From: JANQMX01 sp965247175
GTDB taxonomy: Bacteria > Pseudomonadota > Alphaproteobacteria > Kiloniellales > DSM-21159
Direction: 5' to 3'
Assembly: GCA_965247175.1 (NCBI GenBank)
Contig: OZ252006.1
Location: 3,410,001 to 3,474,000, forward strand
Length of the DNA: 64,000 nucleotides
Shown here: positions 23,518 through 32,470 of the stretch, piece by piece
Numbering within the stretch: position 1 is the first letter of the stretch
Layout: each line of letters opens with the position of its first letter
Program-made: the position numbers and the translations under genes
The notes under the pieces: model-generated
The model's input: only the letters and a program-made list of their open reading frames with translations
Told to the model about the DNA's origin: nothing
Database searches by the model: none

Positions 23518-24405
23518 ATGAGCGACCGAGAGCCGAACTGGCGCGACGGCGTGCTGTTTGGCGTGTTGGGGATGCTGGGTTTCAGCGGCACCCTGGTCGC
23601 CACGAGGGTCGCAGTCCAGGACCTCTCGCCTTTGGCGATCACCAGTGGCCGGATCGTGATCGCGGCCCTGCTGGCCGCGATCACGCTGGTCGTCTTGCGC
23701 AAGACGAAGCTGCCGGAGCGGCGCTTGCTGCCCGGCCTGATCTCCATGGGGCTCGGCCTGGCGGTCGGCTATCCCTTCTTCCTGGCGCTGGCGCTCGAAC
23801 AGGTGCCGGCCGTGCACGGCGCGGTCGTCACCGGGCTCGCACCGGCCGCCACGGCGATCATCGCCGTCGTGCGAACCGGCGAGCGCCCGCCCTTGGGCTT
23901 TTGGATCGCCTGTGCGATCGGGTTTTCCGCTGTGCTCTTCTTCGCAATCGACGCCGGCGGCGGCCATCTCGGCCTTGCCGACGGCTGGCTGTTTCTCGCC
24001 CTGCTGTCTCTGGGCTGGGCCTACGTGGAAGGCGGGCGCGTCTCGGCCGAGCTGGGCGGGACCACGGCGCTGAGCTGGGCCATGCTTCTCCTCGCGCCTT
24101 TCGCCGCCGTTCCCTTCGTCTGGTCGATGTCGGACGTGAGCCTGGCAAGCGTCGCCTGGAGCAGTTGGGCGGGCTTCGCCTATGCCGGCGTGGTCAGCAT
24201 GTTTCTCGCCTCCGTGTTCTGGTACCGCGGATTGGCGGCCGGAGGCATCGCGCGCATCGGGCAGATCAACCTGCTGCTTCCCTTGGCGGCGCTCGTCTGG
24301 TCGGCCCTGCTGCTCGGGGAAGAGATCACCACGACCGCCGTCGTCTGTGCGTTCGTCGTCTTCGCCGCCATGGTGGTCTGCCTGAAGAGCCGCGTGCGGA
24401 CTTAA
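23518..24405 (+). CDS. DMT/EamA family transporter
   Basis: 295 residues with about ten hydrophobic segments in two EamA halves. The end reads LPLAALVWSALLLGEEITTT, the usual conserved glutamate-containing turn. The start at ATG 23518 opens SDREPNWRDG, and earlier in-frame ATGs would add a non-hydrophobic leader of 25 residues. It should be an inner-membrane small-molecule exporter. The 289-bp gap upstream (23229-23517) shows no gene or repeat I can name. It does not appear to be in an operon. Confidence 0.85.
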   Translation: MSDREPNWRDGVLFGVLGMLGFSGTLVATRVAVQDLSPLAITSGRIVIAALLAAITLVVLRKTKLPERRLLPGLISMGLGLAVGYPFFLALALEQVPAVHGAVVTGLAPAATAIIAVVRTGERPPLGFWIACAIGFSAVLFFAIDAGGGHLGLADGWLFLALLSLGWAYVEGGRVSAELGGTTALSWAMLLLAPFAAVPFVWSMSDVSLASVAWSSWAGFAYAGVVSMFLASVFWYRGLAAGGIARIGQINLLLPLAALVWSALLLGEEITTTAVVCAFVVFAAMVVCLKSRVRT

Positions 24406-24442
24406 CGAGCCGGCCTTGCACGGGCGTCAGCAAACCGACCGC

Positions 24443-25570
24443 CTACCACCCCGTCGCCTTGTCCCAGACGGCAATATCGCCGTCTTCCATCAGCACATGG
24501 TAGCGGTCGTAAGGCGCGGCTGTCATGCAGACATGGTTGGGCAGCACCCTGAGACGGCTGCCGATGGGAAAACGCGCGAAGGGCGGGGCGCCGCCATCCT
24601 TGGCCTCGATCTTGCCGTGCTCCTGGCTGACCGCGGCGACGAAGACGTCCTCGGCCACCTTGCCGTCCGGCGTCATCACCCAGCCGTAGCCGGCCTGGGG
24701 CAGAAAGTCCTGGGCGCTGACGTCCTTGGAGAGCGCCAAGCCGCCCGCGTCGGTGATGATGCGGTCGTACTGCTTGTTGTGGCCGATCACCGTGGCGAGG
24801 ACGGTGACGGCAATGTCCTCCAGCTCGCAGGAGCCGAGCGCCATCTGGTCGAGATCTCCGAAGACGTAGACGCCGGGGCGCATCTCGGTCAGCCCCTCGC
24901 CGTTGACCGCGTGGGAGGCGGTGGGGGTCGAGCCCGCCGAGACCGTTTCGATGGCGTAACCCTTGGCCCGCAGGCGCTCGGCGGCGCGGACCACCGCGTG
25001 GCGCTCGACCTCGGCGACGTCCCGCACGCAGTCGAGATCGCGACAGGCATAGGACTGGCCGCCGTGGGTCAGCACGCCGGCGAGGGCGAGGTGGGGCTGG
25101 GCGGCGATGGCGGCGGCGATCTCCATGAGGCTGTCGGACTCGGCCAAGACGCCACCGCGCCGGTCGCCGCAGTCGATCTCGATCAGCAGCGGGAGAACCA
25201 CATCCTGCGCCGCGGCGGCCTCGCCGGCGGCGGTGGCCGCTTCGGGCGAGTCGACCAGGCAGCGCAGGGCCACCCCGGCGCGCAGCAGGGCGGCCGCTTC
25301 GGCCACCTTATGGGGCGCCAGGCCGACGGCATAGGTGATGTCGCGAAAGCCGCGGCCGGCGAAGAAGTGCGCTTCCGCCAGGGTGGAGACGGTGATGCGG
25401 CGGGCGTCGTCGCAGGCCAGCGCCGCCACCTCCGCCGCCTTGGCCGTCTTGAGGTGCGGCCGGAGCCCGACGCCGAGCGCCGCCATGTGCGAGTGCATGC
25501 GCTGGCAGTTGCGCCGCAGCCGCCCGTGATCGAGCAGCAGGCAGGGGGTCGGGAGGTCTTGCAGAGTCAT
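24443..25570 (-). CDS. DSD1-family PLP enzyme (D-threonine aldolase / D-serine dehydratase-like)
   Basis: 375 residues. The N-terminal alanine-racemase-like barrel opens DLPTPCLLLDHGRLRRNCQR and carries the PLP lysine K41 (GLRPHLKTAK). The C-terminal beta domain ends with LPNHVC (residues 343-348), where H346 and C348 are the zinc ligands of D-serine dehydratase and metal-dependent D-threonine aldolase. It should act on D-hydroxy amino acids in the cytoplasm, releasing glycine plus aldehyde or pyruvate plus ammonia; the choice cannot be made by eye. It is divergent from the peptidase gene with only 71 bases between starts. Confidence 0.82.
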   Translation of the reverse strand: MTLQDLPTPCLLLDHGRLRRNCQRMHSHMAALGVGLRPHLKTAKAAEVAALACDDARRITVSTLAEAHFFAGRGFRDITYAVGLAPHKVAEAAALLRAGVALRCLVDSPEAATAAGEAAAAQDVVLPLLIEIDCGDRRGGVLAESDSLMEIAAAIAAQPHLALAGVLTHGGQSYACRDLDCVRDVAEVERHAVVRAAERLRAKGYAIETVSAGSTPTASHAVNGEGLTEMRPGVYVFGDLDQMALGSCELEDIAVTVLATVIGHNKQYDRIITDAGGLALSKDVSAQDFLPQAGYGWVMTPDGKVAEDVFVAAVSQEHGKIEAKDGGAPPFARFPIGSRLRVLPNHVCMTAAPYDRYHVLMEDGDIAVWDKATGW

Positions 25571-25641
25571 GACGGGGTCCAGGTGTCGTGTGGCCGCATC
25601 ATGTTGACATGGGGAAAGGGGAGCCGCCAGAAATTGCCGCC

Positions 25642-27735
25642 ATGAGCAAGGACACCACGCCCCCCAAAGCCACCCGCGACATCGTCACCCACAGCGCCCA
25701 CGGCGAAAGCTGGGAAGACCCCTACGCCTGGCTGCGCGACGACAACTGGCAAGAGGTGATGCGCGCACCCGAGACGCTGCGCCAAGACGTGCGCGACTAC
25801 CTGGAGGCGGAGAACGCCTACCTGGAGGTCACGATGGCGCCGACCAAGGCGCTGCAGGAAACGCTGTTCGGCGAGATGAAGGGCCGCATCAAGGAGGACG
25901 ACTCCTCGGTGCCGGCCAACGACGGCGCCTGGGCCTACTATCGGCGCTACCGCGAGGGCGGGCAGCATCCGCTCTATTGCCGCAAGCCCAGGGACGGGGA
26001 AGAGGAGAGCCTGCTGCTCGACGGCGACGCCCTGAGCAAAGACACCTCCTACTTCCAGATCGCCTCGGTCAGCCACACCTACGACCACCGCCACCTGGCC
26101 TATGCGGTGGACGACAAGGGCTCGGAATACTGCGAGATCCGCGTCCTCGACCTGGAGAGCGGCGACCTGCTGCCCGAGCGTCTCAAGGACAACAACGGCG
26201 CCATGGCCTGGGCCAAGGACGGCCAAACGCTGTTCTATGTGGTGCAGGACGAGAACCACCGGCCCTGCAAGCTGTTCCGCCATCGCCTGGGCAGCGACCC
26301 GGCCGAGGACGTGCTGGTCTACGAGGAGACCGACCCCGGCTTCTTCCTCGGCGTCGGCGTCTGCGAGAGCCGGCAGTTCGTCGTGGTCCACACCCACGAC
26401 CACACCACCAGCGAGTGCTACCTGATCGACGCCGATGCGCCGGAGAGCGCGCCGCGCCTGGTGGCGCCCCGGCTGCGCGATCAGGAGTACTATGTCTTCC
26501 ACGATGCGCCGCGCGACCGCCTCTTGATCCTGACCAACGCCGACGGTGCCGAGGACTTCAAGATCTGCGAGGCGCCGCTCGACGGGCTCGACCGCGAGAA
26601 CTGGCGCGAGCTGGTGCCGCACCGGCCGGGCTGCCTGCGGCTCGATCTCATGCTGCTGCGCGACCACTTCGTGCGTCTCGAGCGGGTCGAGGGCCTGCCG
26701 CGTATCGTGGTCACCCGCTTCAGCGACGAAGCGGCGCACGAGATCGCCTTCGAGGAAGCGGCCTACAGCCTCGGCCTCTCGCCCGGCTTCGAGTACGACA
26801 GCCGCAACCTGCGTTTCGTCTATTCCTCCATGACCACGCCCGAGCGCACCTACGACTACGACCTGGAGAGCCGGGAGCGGGTGCTGCGCAAGGAGCAGGA
26901 GGTGCCGAGCGGCCACGACCCGGCCGACTACGTTTCCGAGCGCATCCTGGCGCCGAGCCACGACGGGGCGGAGGTGCCGGTCTCCATCCTGCGCCGCAAG
27001 GAAACGCCGCTGGACGGCAGCGCGCCGCTGCTGCTCTACGGCTACGGCTCCTACGGCATCACCATCCCGGCCGCCTTCTCGACCAACCGCCTGAGCCTGG
27101 TCGACCGGGGCTTCGTCTATGCCATCGCCCACCTGCGCGGCGGCAAGGCCAAGGGCTATGCCTGGTACCGCGAAGGCAAGCTCTTGAAGAAGAAGAACAC
27201 CTTCCTCGACTTCATCGCCGCCGCCGAGCACCTGGCGGCCGAGGGCTACAGCCGCCGCGGCGAGATCGCCATCCACGGCGGCAGCGCCGGCGGCATGCTG
27301 GTGGGGGCGGCGCTCAACATGGCCGCGCCCGATCTCTTCAAGGCGGCGGTCGCCGAGGTGCCCTTCGTCGACGTGCTCAACACCATGTGCGACAAGGACC
27401 TGCCGCTCACCCCGCCGGAGTGGCCCGAGTGGGGCAACCCGCTGGAGAGCCGCGAGGCCTTCGACTACATCCGCTCCTACAGTCCCTACGACAACCTGGA
27501 GCCGCGCGCCTATCCGCACATCCTGGCGACGGGCGGTCTGACCGACCCCCGGGTGACTTATTGGGAGCCAGCCAAGTGGGTGGCACGGCTGCGAGAGGTG
27601 CAGGGCGGCGACCGCATGCTGCTGCTCAAGACCTACATGGAAGCCGGCCACGGCGGCTCCGCCGGCCGCTTCGAGCGGCTGCAGGAGGTGGCGCTGGTCT
27701 ACGCCTTCCTGCTGCTGGCGTTTGGGAAGGTGTAA
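25642..27735 (+). CDS. ptrB: S9A prolyl-oligopeptidase family protease (oligopeptidase B-like)
   Basis: 697 residues from ATG 25642. The N-terminal part is a seven-bladed propeller (YAWLRDDNWQEV opening, then DGDALSKDTSYF, LAYAVDDKGSEY). The C-terminal alpha/beta hydrolase carries the triad S548 in GGSAGG, D635 in TDPRVTYWEPAKW and H670 in GHGGSAGRF. The order and motifs match oligopeptidase B, which cleaves short peptides after basic residues in the cytoplasm. An in-frame ATG at 25588 would add 18 residues with no clear ribosome site, so the shorter start is preferred. It is a single-gene unit. Confidence 0.9.
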   Translation: MSKDTTPPKATRDIVTHSAHGESWEDPYAWLRDDNWQEVMRAPETLRQDVRDYLEAENAYLEVTMAPTKALQETLFGEMKGRIKEDDSSVPANDGAWAYYRRYREGGQHPLYCRKPRDGEEESLLLDGDALSKDTSYFQIASVSHTYDHRHLAYAVDDKGSEYCEIRVLDLESGDLLPERLKDNNGAMAWAKDGQTLFYVVQDENHRPCKLFRHRLGSDPAEDVLVYEETDPGFFLGVGVCESRQFVVVHTHDHTTSECYLIDADAPESAPRLVAPRLRDQEYYVFHDAPRDRLLILTNADGAEDFKICEAPLDGLDRENWRELVPHRPGCLRLDLMLLRDHFVRLERVEGLPRIVVTRFSDEAAHEIAFEEAAYSLGLSPGFEYDSRNLRFVYSSMTTPERTYDYDLESRERVLRKEQEVPSGHDPADYVSERILAPSHDGAEVPVSILRRKETPLDGSAPLLLYGYGSYGITIPAAFSTNRLSLVDRGFVYAIAHLRGGKAKGYAWYREGKLLKKKNTFLDFIAAAEHLAAEGYSRRGEIAIHGGSAGGMLVGAALNMAAPDLFKAAVAEVPFVDVLNTMCDKDLPLTPPEWPEWGNPLESREAFDYIRSYSPYDNLEPRAYPHILATGGLTDPRVTYWEPAKWVARLREVQGGDRMLLLKTYMEAGHGGSAGRFERLQEVALVYAFLLLAFGKV

Positions 27736-27760
27736 GCGCCGGCTCAGACGACCCACCAAC

Positions 27761-27892
27761 TGTCATGCTTGGACGAGGCCCACTGGGCCGTCAGGCCCGG
27801 GGCCGAGTTCCGAGCATCCACTCATCCGCCTGCACGGAACCCTGGCGTGGACCCTCGGAACTCGCCGCTTCGCGGCTCACCCAAGGGTGACA
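27761..27892. repeat. Composite palindromic repeat downstream of protease gene
   Basis: Begins TGTCATGCTTGGACGAGGCC and ends CACCCAAGGGTGACA, with internal stems including CGCCGCTTCGCGGCTC. It lies in a convergent gap between the protease and cobT genes. It belongs to the TGTCA...TGACA family found about twenty times in the window. Confidence 0.7.
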
Positions 27893-27901
27893 TTCTGCGC
27901 C

Positions 27902-28933
27902 CTAAGCGCCGCCACCCGGCCCACTCACACCGGCTTCGGCGAAGGTGGCCATGCCGTCGTGGCAGGCACAGGCGGCCTTGAGGAGCGAGAGCGAGAGCGC
28001 AGCACCGCTGGCTTCGCCCAGGCGCATGCCGAGATCGAGCAGCGGGTCCTTGCCGATGGCCTCGAGCAGCGGCGCGTGGCCGGGCTCGGCCGAGCGGTGG
28101 GCGACGACGCAGTGGTCGAGCAGGCCCGGCTCAATCGCAAGCAGCACCGCAGCGGCGGCCGTGCAGGCATAGCCGTCGAGCACCACCGGGATGTGCGCCA
28201 GGCGGCTGGCGATGACCGCACCGGTGATGGCGGCCAGCTCATGCCCGCCCAGCGCGCAGAGCACCGCGAGCGGGTCGGGCAGCGCCGCCTGGTTGGTCTC
28301 CACAGCCTGCTGCACCACGGCGGTCTTGCGCGCGACGCCCGCTTCGTCGAGGCCGGTGCCGCGACCCACCCAGTCAGCCGCTTCGCCACCGAAGAGCGCG
28401 AGCGACAGGGCGGCGGCGGCTGTCGTGTTGCCGATGCCCATCTCGCCCAGCGCCAGGACATCGAAGCCGCCTTCCACCGCCATCATGCCGTAGGCCATGG
28501 CGCGGGCGCAGTCGGCCTCGCTCAAGGCCGGGCCCTGGGTGAAGTCCGCCGTCGGCTGCTCCAGGGCCATTTCGTAGACCCGCAGGTCGGCCTCCTGCAG
28601 CGCGGCAAGCTGATTGATCGCCGCCTTGCCGTCGAGGAAGGTCTGCATCATCTGGGCCGTTACCGCCTGCGGATAGGCCGAGATGCCTTGCGCCGCCACG
28701 CCGTGGTTGCCGACGAAGACGGCGATGCGCGGATGCTCCAGGCGCGGCCGCGGGCGCCCCTGCCAGGCGGCGAGCCAGACCGCCAGCTCTTCCAGCCGGC
28801 CGAGCGAGCCCGCCGGCTTGGTGAGCTCCGCCTGACGCGCCGCGACCGCCTCGGCCGCGGCTTTGTCCGCCGGCGGCATGCGCTGCAGCAGTGCCCGAAT
28901 CTCGGAGAGGTCCGGCTCTTTCTCGCTATCCAC
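27902..28933 (-). CDS. cobT: Nicotinate-nucleotide:dimethylbenzimidazole phosphoribosyltransferase
   Basis: 343 residues, normal for CobT. It makes alpha-ribazole phosphate, the lower ligand of cobalamin, from dimethylbenzimidazole and nicotinate mononucleotide. Landmarks: LTKPAGSLGRLEELA near residue 37, VFVGNHGVAAQGISAYP, GEMGIGNTTAAAAL, and the catalytic glutamate E307 in RLGEASGAALSL. It faces cobS and a phosphatase gene across a 334-bp gap, so the cobalamin loop genes are split over two strands. No cobalamin riboswitch is visible in that gap. Confidence 0.95.
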   Translation of the reverse strand: MDSEKEPDLSEIRALLQRMPPADKAAAEAVAARQAELTKPAGSLGRLEELAVWLAAWQGRPRPRLEHPRIAVFVGNHGVAAQGISAYPQAVTAQMMQTFLDGKAAINQLAALQEADLRVYEMALEQPTADFTQGPALSEADCARAMAYGMMAVEGGFDVLALGEMGIGNTTAAAALSLALFGGEAADWVGRGTGLDEAGVARKTAVVQQAVETNQAALPDPLAVLCALGGHELAAITGAVIASRLAHIPVVLDGYACTAAAAVLLAIEPGLLDHCVVAHRSAEPGHAPLLEAIGKDPLLDLGMRLGEASGAALSLSLLKAACACHDGMATFAEAGVSGPGGGA

Positions 28934-29267
28934 GTACGGTGTCCTCTATTGCTCGGCCTTTGTGCTTGGCCATTCTTTGAACCATCGTCTCCATCCGGCG
29001 CCAAGCCTCGACATGGACCCCGGCTCGCGGGCTACGCCCGTGGCCGGGGTGACGACCGAGGGCGTGGCCAGCCGGCGGTGCAACACCGCAGACTGTCATC
29101 CCGGACGCGGGCTTCGCGTTAGCGAAGACCGTGAGCCGGGAACCATTCGTCAGCCTGCGCCTGACATCGAGATGAAGTTCGGCTGGCGGCTTCTTTTTCT
29201 TTGGCCCAGTCCGGTGCATCAGCCATAGAAGCAAAGATCACCAAGGTGGCGATGCGGAGAAACTTAG
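28934..29267. repeat. Divergent cobT/cobS gap with two palindromic repeats
   Basis: Two members of the composite palindrome family lie here: 29014-29053 (TGGACCCCGG ... GGCCGGGGTGAC) and 29093-29147 (TGTCATCCCGGACGCGGGC ... GTGAGCCGGGAACCAT). Both are reverse orientation relative to the copies at 31.7 and 58.1 kb. No riboswitch or gene is seen, so promoter elements for both genes must lie around the repeats. Confidence 0.75.
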
Positions 29268-30035
29268 TTGGTCGGCGGCCTTTTCCAACGCTTGTGGCGG
29301 GATTGCAAGATCGCCCACATCTTCCTGACGCGCCTGCCCGTGCGCGTCGAAGGGACGATTGCGCCGCAGCAGGTGATCGCCGCGAGCTGGGCCTATCCTC
29401 TCGTGGGTATCAGCGTCGCGCTGGTGGCGGCTGCGGCCTACTATCTGTGTCACTGGCTCGGCCTGCCGGCCACGCTCTGCGCCGTCGTGGCGCTGGCCGC
29501 CTCCATCGTTTTCACCGGCTGCTTCCACGAGGATGGTCTGGCGGACACCGCCGACGGTTTCGGCGGCGGCTGGACCGCCGAGCGCAAGCTGGAGATCATG
29601 CGCGACAGCCGGCTCGGCAGCTACGGCGGGGCCGCGCTCATTCTCTCCATCGTCGCACGCGTGGCGGCCCTGGCTGCCATTCCCTCGCAGGACGTTCTGC
29701 CGGCGCTGCTGGTCGCCCACGGCCTGTCCCGCGCCCTGCTGCCGTTGCCAAGTTTTCTCACCGACACTGCCCGCCTCGACGGCATGGCCGCCGAGGCCAG
29801 CCGGCCGAAGCGCCGCACGGCGATCCTCGCGCTCGCGATCGGCACGCTCATCGCCCTGTTCTGCCTCGGGCTGCTCAACGCTCTTGTGGCCTTGGCCCTG
29901 GCGCTGACCGTCGCCTGGCTGATGACCCGCCTTGCCCGGGCCCAGATCGGCGGATATACGGGCGACGTGCTCGGCGCCATCCAGCAGCTCACGGAAATCC
30001 TCCTGCTCTGCTTCGCGGTCGCGCTCTTCAGCTAG
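29268..30035 (+). CDS. cobS: Adenosylcobinamide-GDP ribazoletransferase (cobalamin synthase)
   Basis: 255 residues, mainly hydrophobic with several membrane helices. It joins adenosylcobinamide-GDP to alpha-ribazole (phosphate), the last assembly step of cobalamin, in the inner membrane. Diagnostic are FTGCFHEDGLADTADGFGGG (about 84-103) with its metal-binding acidic residues, and IMRDSRLGSYGGAALIL following. The start lies near a GTGGCGATGCGGAG stretch; ATG 29268 could be slightly late or early, since weaker starts exist upstream. It is followed after 19 bases by the phosphatase gene. Confidence 0.93.
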   Translation: MVGGLFQRLWRDCKIAHIFLTRLPVRVEGTIAPQQVIAASWAYPLVGISVALVAAAAYYLCHWLGLPATLCAVVALAASIVFTGCFHEDGLADTADGFGGGWTAERKLEIMRDSRLGSYGGAALILSIVARVAALAAIPSQDVLPALLVAHGLSRALLPLPSFLTDTARLDGMAAEASRPKRRTAILALAIGTLIALFCLGLLNALVALALALTVAWLMTRLARAQIGGYTGDVLGAIQQLTEILLLCFAVALFS

Positions 30036-30054
30036 CCGAACAAGGCTCGTGATC

Positions 30055-30699
30055 ATGACGGACAGCGTCCTCGAAACGCGCTGGTGGTGGATCCGCCACG
30101 CCCCCGTGCGCAGCGGCGGGGTGATCTATGGCAGCAGCGACCTGCCGGCCGATTGCTCCGAGGAGCACATCTTCCGCGGCCAGGCCGCGCGCCTGCCGAC
30201 CGACGCCGTCTGGCTGACCAGCCACCTGGTGCGCACCAAGCAGACCGCCGAGGGCCTGCTGGCCCATCACCCGGACGAGGCACCGGCTCGCCAGGAGATC
30301 GCTGCTCTGGGCGAGCAGAGCTTCGGCGACTGGCAGGGGCGGACCCACGACGAGCTCCGTCTGGCGGACCGCACGGAGTGGCACCGCTTCTGGCTGACCC
30401 CGGCCGAGAGCCGCCCGCCCGGCGGCGAAAGTTTCGTCGATTTGCTCCAGCGGGTCAGCGATAGCATCCACGCGGCCAATGCGACCTACGCCGGCCGCGA
30501 CATCGTCTGTGTCGCCCACGGCGGCACCATCCGGGCCGCCCTGGCGCTGGCGCTCGATCTCCACCCGGAACGCGCCCTGGGCTTCTCAATCGAGAACCTG
30601 TCGCTCACCCGCATCGAGCACTTCGACGGTCCGCTGACCCACGGCCATGCGGCGGACGGCGGCTCCTGGCGGGTCAGCGCCGTCAATTCCCTGCCTTAA
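30055..30699 (+). CDS. Histidine phosphatase, probable alpha-ribazole phosphatase
   Basis: 214 residues. The phosphoglycerate-mutase-like signature IRHAPV is at 13-18 with catalytic H15, and a second catalytic histidine lies in IVCVAHGGTIRAALA. The nearby TSHLVRTKQTAEGLL is the conserved arginine segment. Placed 19 bases after cobS, it is best read as the CobC-type phosphatase that removes phosphate from alpha-ribazole phosphate or adenosylcobalamin phosphate. Sequence alone cannot exclude another small phosphate ester. Confidence 0.82.
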   Translation: MTDSVLETRWWWIRHAPVRSGGVIYGSSDLPADCSEEHIFRGQAARLPTDAVWLTSHLVRTKQTAEGLLAHHPDEAPARQEIAALGEQSFGDWQGRTHDELRLADRTEWHRFWLTPAESRPPGGESFVDLLQRVSDSIHAANATYAGRDIVCVAHGGTIRAALALALDLHPERALGFSIENLSLTRIEHFDGPLTHGHAADGGSWRVSAVNSLP

Positions 30700-30884
30700 G
30701 CTGCCCCAATCCGCACCAAAAGCGGACTCAATGGCTTGCTCGACTCTGCGGGCCGCCTCCGAGTCGGAGGGCGTGCAGACCGTGCGATCTTCTGCGGTTT
30801 TCTCGCGGTTTGGCTGGACGCGAACACCGCGCAATTCGTAGGAACTTCGAAAGCACCATACGAGGCTGTCAACGAGGAGCCACC

Positions 30885-31604
30885 ATGGACCACTCTCTCC
30901 ACACGCCATCGCGACGCGAGCTTCTGCGCCTGGCATTGGCCGGCGGCGTGGCCGGCGTTGCCGGCACGAGCCCGGCCTGGGCCCAGCAGTCCGACGCCAA
31001 GAAAGCCGCCGACCTGGTGACCGAATGCTCGCTGGCCATCGAAGAGATGCTGGCTGCCAAGGAAGAGCCGGCGCTCAAGAACCTACCGGCATACATCGAG
31101 CGGGCGCGCGCCGTGATGATCTATCCGGCGATCTTCAAGGGCGGCTTCATCATCGGCGGCGAAGGTGGGAGCGGCGTGCTGTTGGCCAAGAGCGCCGACG
31201 GCAGCTGGAGCGACCCGGCCTTCTACACACTGGCCGGCGGCAGCATCGGCCTGCAGATCGGCGGGCAGGTCTCCAAGGTCTGCTTCACGGTGATGACCGA
31301 CGGCGGGCTCGACGCCATCCTCCAGAACAATTTCAAGTTTGGCGGCGATCTCTCCGTCGCGGTCGGCCCCTATGGCGCCGGTACGGAAGCGGCGACGACC
31401 ACCAACCTGGACGTCGACATCTATTCCTTCTCAAGCGCCGTCGGACTGTTCGGCGGCGGCTCCCTGGCGGGTGCCGCCATGATCGTGCGCGAGTCCTTCA
31501 TGCAAGGCTATTACGGCCAAGCGGTCACCGCGCGCCAGATCGTCGTCGACCGAAAGTTCTCTAACCCGCAAGCGAACCGCTTGAGGGGCGCGCTGTCTGT
31601 GTAA
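30885..31604 (+). CDS. SYLF/Ysc84 lipid-binding domain protein, exported
   Basis: 239 residues. A Tat-like signal (SRRELLRLALAGGVAGVAGT) sends it to the periplasm. The SYLF domain follows: ERARAVMIYPAIFKGGFIIG, GGEGGSGVLLAKS, then FYTLAGGSIGLQIGGQVSKV. These proteins bind phosphoinositides or other lipids; the bacterial role is unclear. The start at ATG 30885 has GAGGAG (30874-30879). Its last 16 codons and stop lie in a 65-bp segment that is exactly repeated 305 bp downstream, in the end of the next gene. Confidence 0.87.
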   Translation: MDHSLHTPSRRELLRLALAGGVAGVAGTSPAWAQQSDAKKAADLVTECSLAIEEMLAAKEEPALKNLPAYIERARAVMIYPAIFKGGFIIGGEGGSGVLLAKSADGSWSDPAFYTLAGGSIGLQIGGQVSKVCFTVMTDGGLDAILQNNFKFGGDLSVAVGPYGAGTEAATTTNLDVDIYSFSSAVGLFGGGSLAGAAMIVRESFMQGYYGQAVTARQIVVDRKFSNPQANRLRGALSV

Positions 31605-31926
31605 GGCTGGCCTTGGCGCTGCGCCCTTTGCAGCTTCTCTCAGCATGTCATTCCGGCCAAGGACGAAGCCCGCGTCCGGGATGGCACTTCGAGAGTCGCT
31701 GCAGACATCGCCACACCACAAATCGTCACCCCGGCCTTGAGCCGGGGCCCATGTCGACGTAGGGCGCGGGCCGAGGAATGGTTCCCGGCTCACGGTCTTC
31801 GCTGACGCAAAGCCCGCGTCCGGGATGACGGTCTGTGGTGATGGGCCGCCGACCCGGGCACTTCTCTAACCCGCAAGCGAACCGCTTGAGGGGCGCGCTG
31901 TCTGTGTAAGGCTGGCCTTGGCGCTG
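31557..31926. repeat. 65-bp exact direct repeat with palindromic repeats between
   Basis: The segments 31557-31621 and 31862-31926 are identical and in the same orientation, 305 bp apart. The first is the 3' end of the SYLF gene; the second is the 3' end, antisense, of the XRE gene. Between them lie two composite palindromes: 31646-31686 (TGTCATTCCGG ... GTCCGGGATGGCA) and 31735-31829 (GTCACCCCGG ... GTCCGGGATGAC). The SYLF copy looks ancestral because it encodes the expected C-terminus. Confidence 0.85.
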
Positions 31927-32288
31927 GCGGCCCGGCCCTGCGCCTCGAGGACCTCGAGGATCTGGTCGAGCGCCCGGTCGTCCAGGCTGCGAATGCGCTG
32001 CGCCAAGAGATTGGCGGCCTGAGTCGCCTTGGGCGAGAGGCCGCCGCTGTCGACCACCACCCGCGGGTGGGAGATGCGCGCCAGCGCCTCAAGCTCCTCC
32101 GCCTCGTCCCAGATGATCTGGAAGTACTGGCATATGCGGTGAATGGTTCGGCGGTTCGGCCGCCCGCGCCGGCCGTGTTCCAAGGCAGAAAGGTACGCTG
32201 GCGACACGCCCAAACCGGCCGCCATGTCCTTAAGCGATAAGCCGCGTTGCGCTCGCAGCTTACGCAAGCGCGCCCCAAACGGAGTCAT
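31866..32288 (-). CDS. XRE family helix-turn-helix protein
   Basis: 140 residues from ATG 32288 (TPFGARLRKLRAQRGLSLKD). The HTH_3 domain covers about 3-60: DMAAGLGVSPAYLSALEHGR then RRTIHRICQYF. The remaining helical part (WDEAEELEALARISHPRVVV, then LSPKATQAANLLAQRI) follows the same type of short regulators that accompany smr genes in many alphaproteobacteria. The last 20 codons are read from the 65-bp duplicated segment, so the present C-terminus is probably not original. An earlier ATG at 32318 would add ten residues. It lies downstream of smr on the same strand. Confidence 0.83.
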   Translation of the reverse strand: MTPFGARLRKLRAQRGLSLKDMAAGLGVSPAYLSALEHGRRGRPNRRTIHRICQYFQIIWDEAEELEALARISHPRVVVDSGGLSPKATQAANLLAQRIRSLDDRALDQILEVLEAQGRAASAKASLTQTARPSSGSLAG

Positions 32289-32470
32289 TCTGCAGTCTCC
32301 CCAAATCCCTAGCCCCAAGCATCCCGCTGCCCTTTCCCCGGGTCCCCGCCGACAAGTGAAGACCCTTCCGACCCGAGGTGAGCAAACGGACGGTTGACTT
32401 AACTATACCCCATATTGGAACGCAATGTCAGCAACGACCACAACTCATGCGATTGAGTGTGTGATCAGCC

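Noticed and set aside
25567..27759. A 730-codon open frame on the minus strand opposite the oligopeptidase gene
   Set aside because: It is a mirror of the real gene in GC-rich DNA: low-complexity Arg/Ala/Val-rich sequence, no recognised domain, and the plus-strand frame has the full S9 triad.
28934..29267. Possible cobalamin riboswitch before cobT or cobS
   Set aside because: I could not find the conserved B12-box-like sequence; the gap is mostly the two palindromic repeats.
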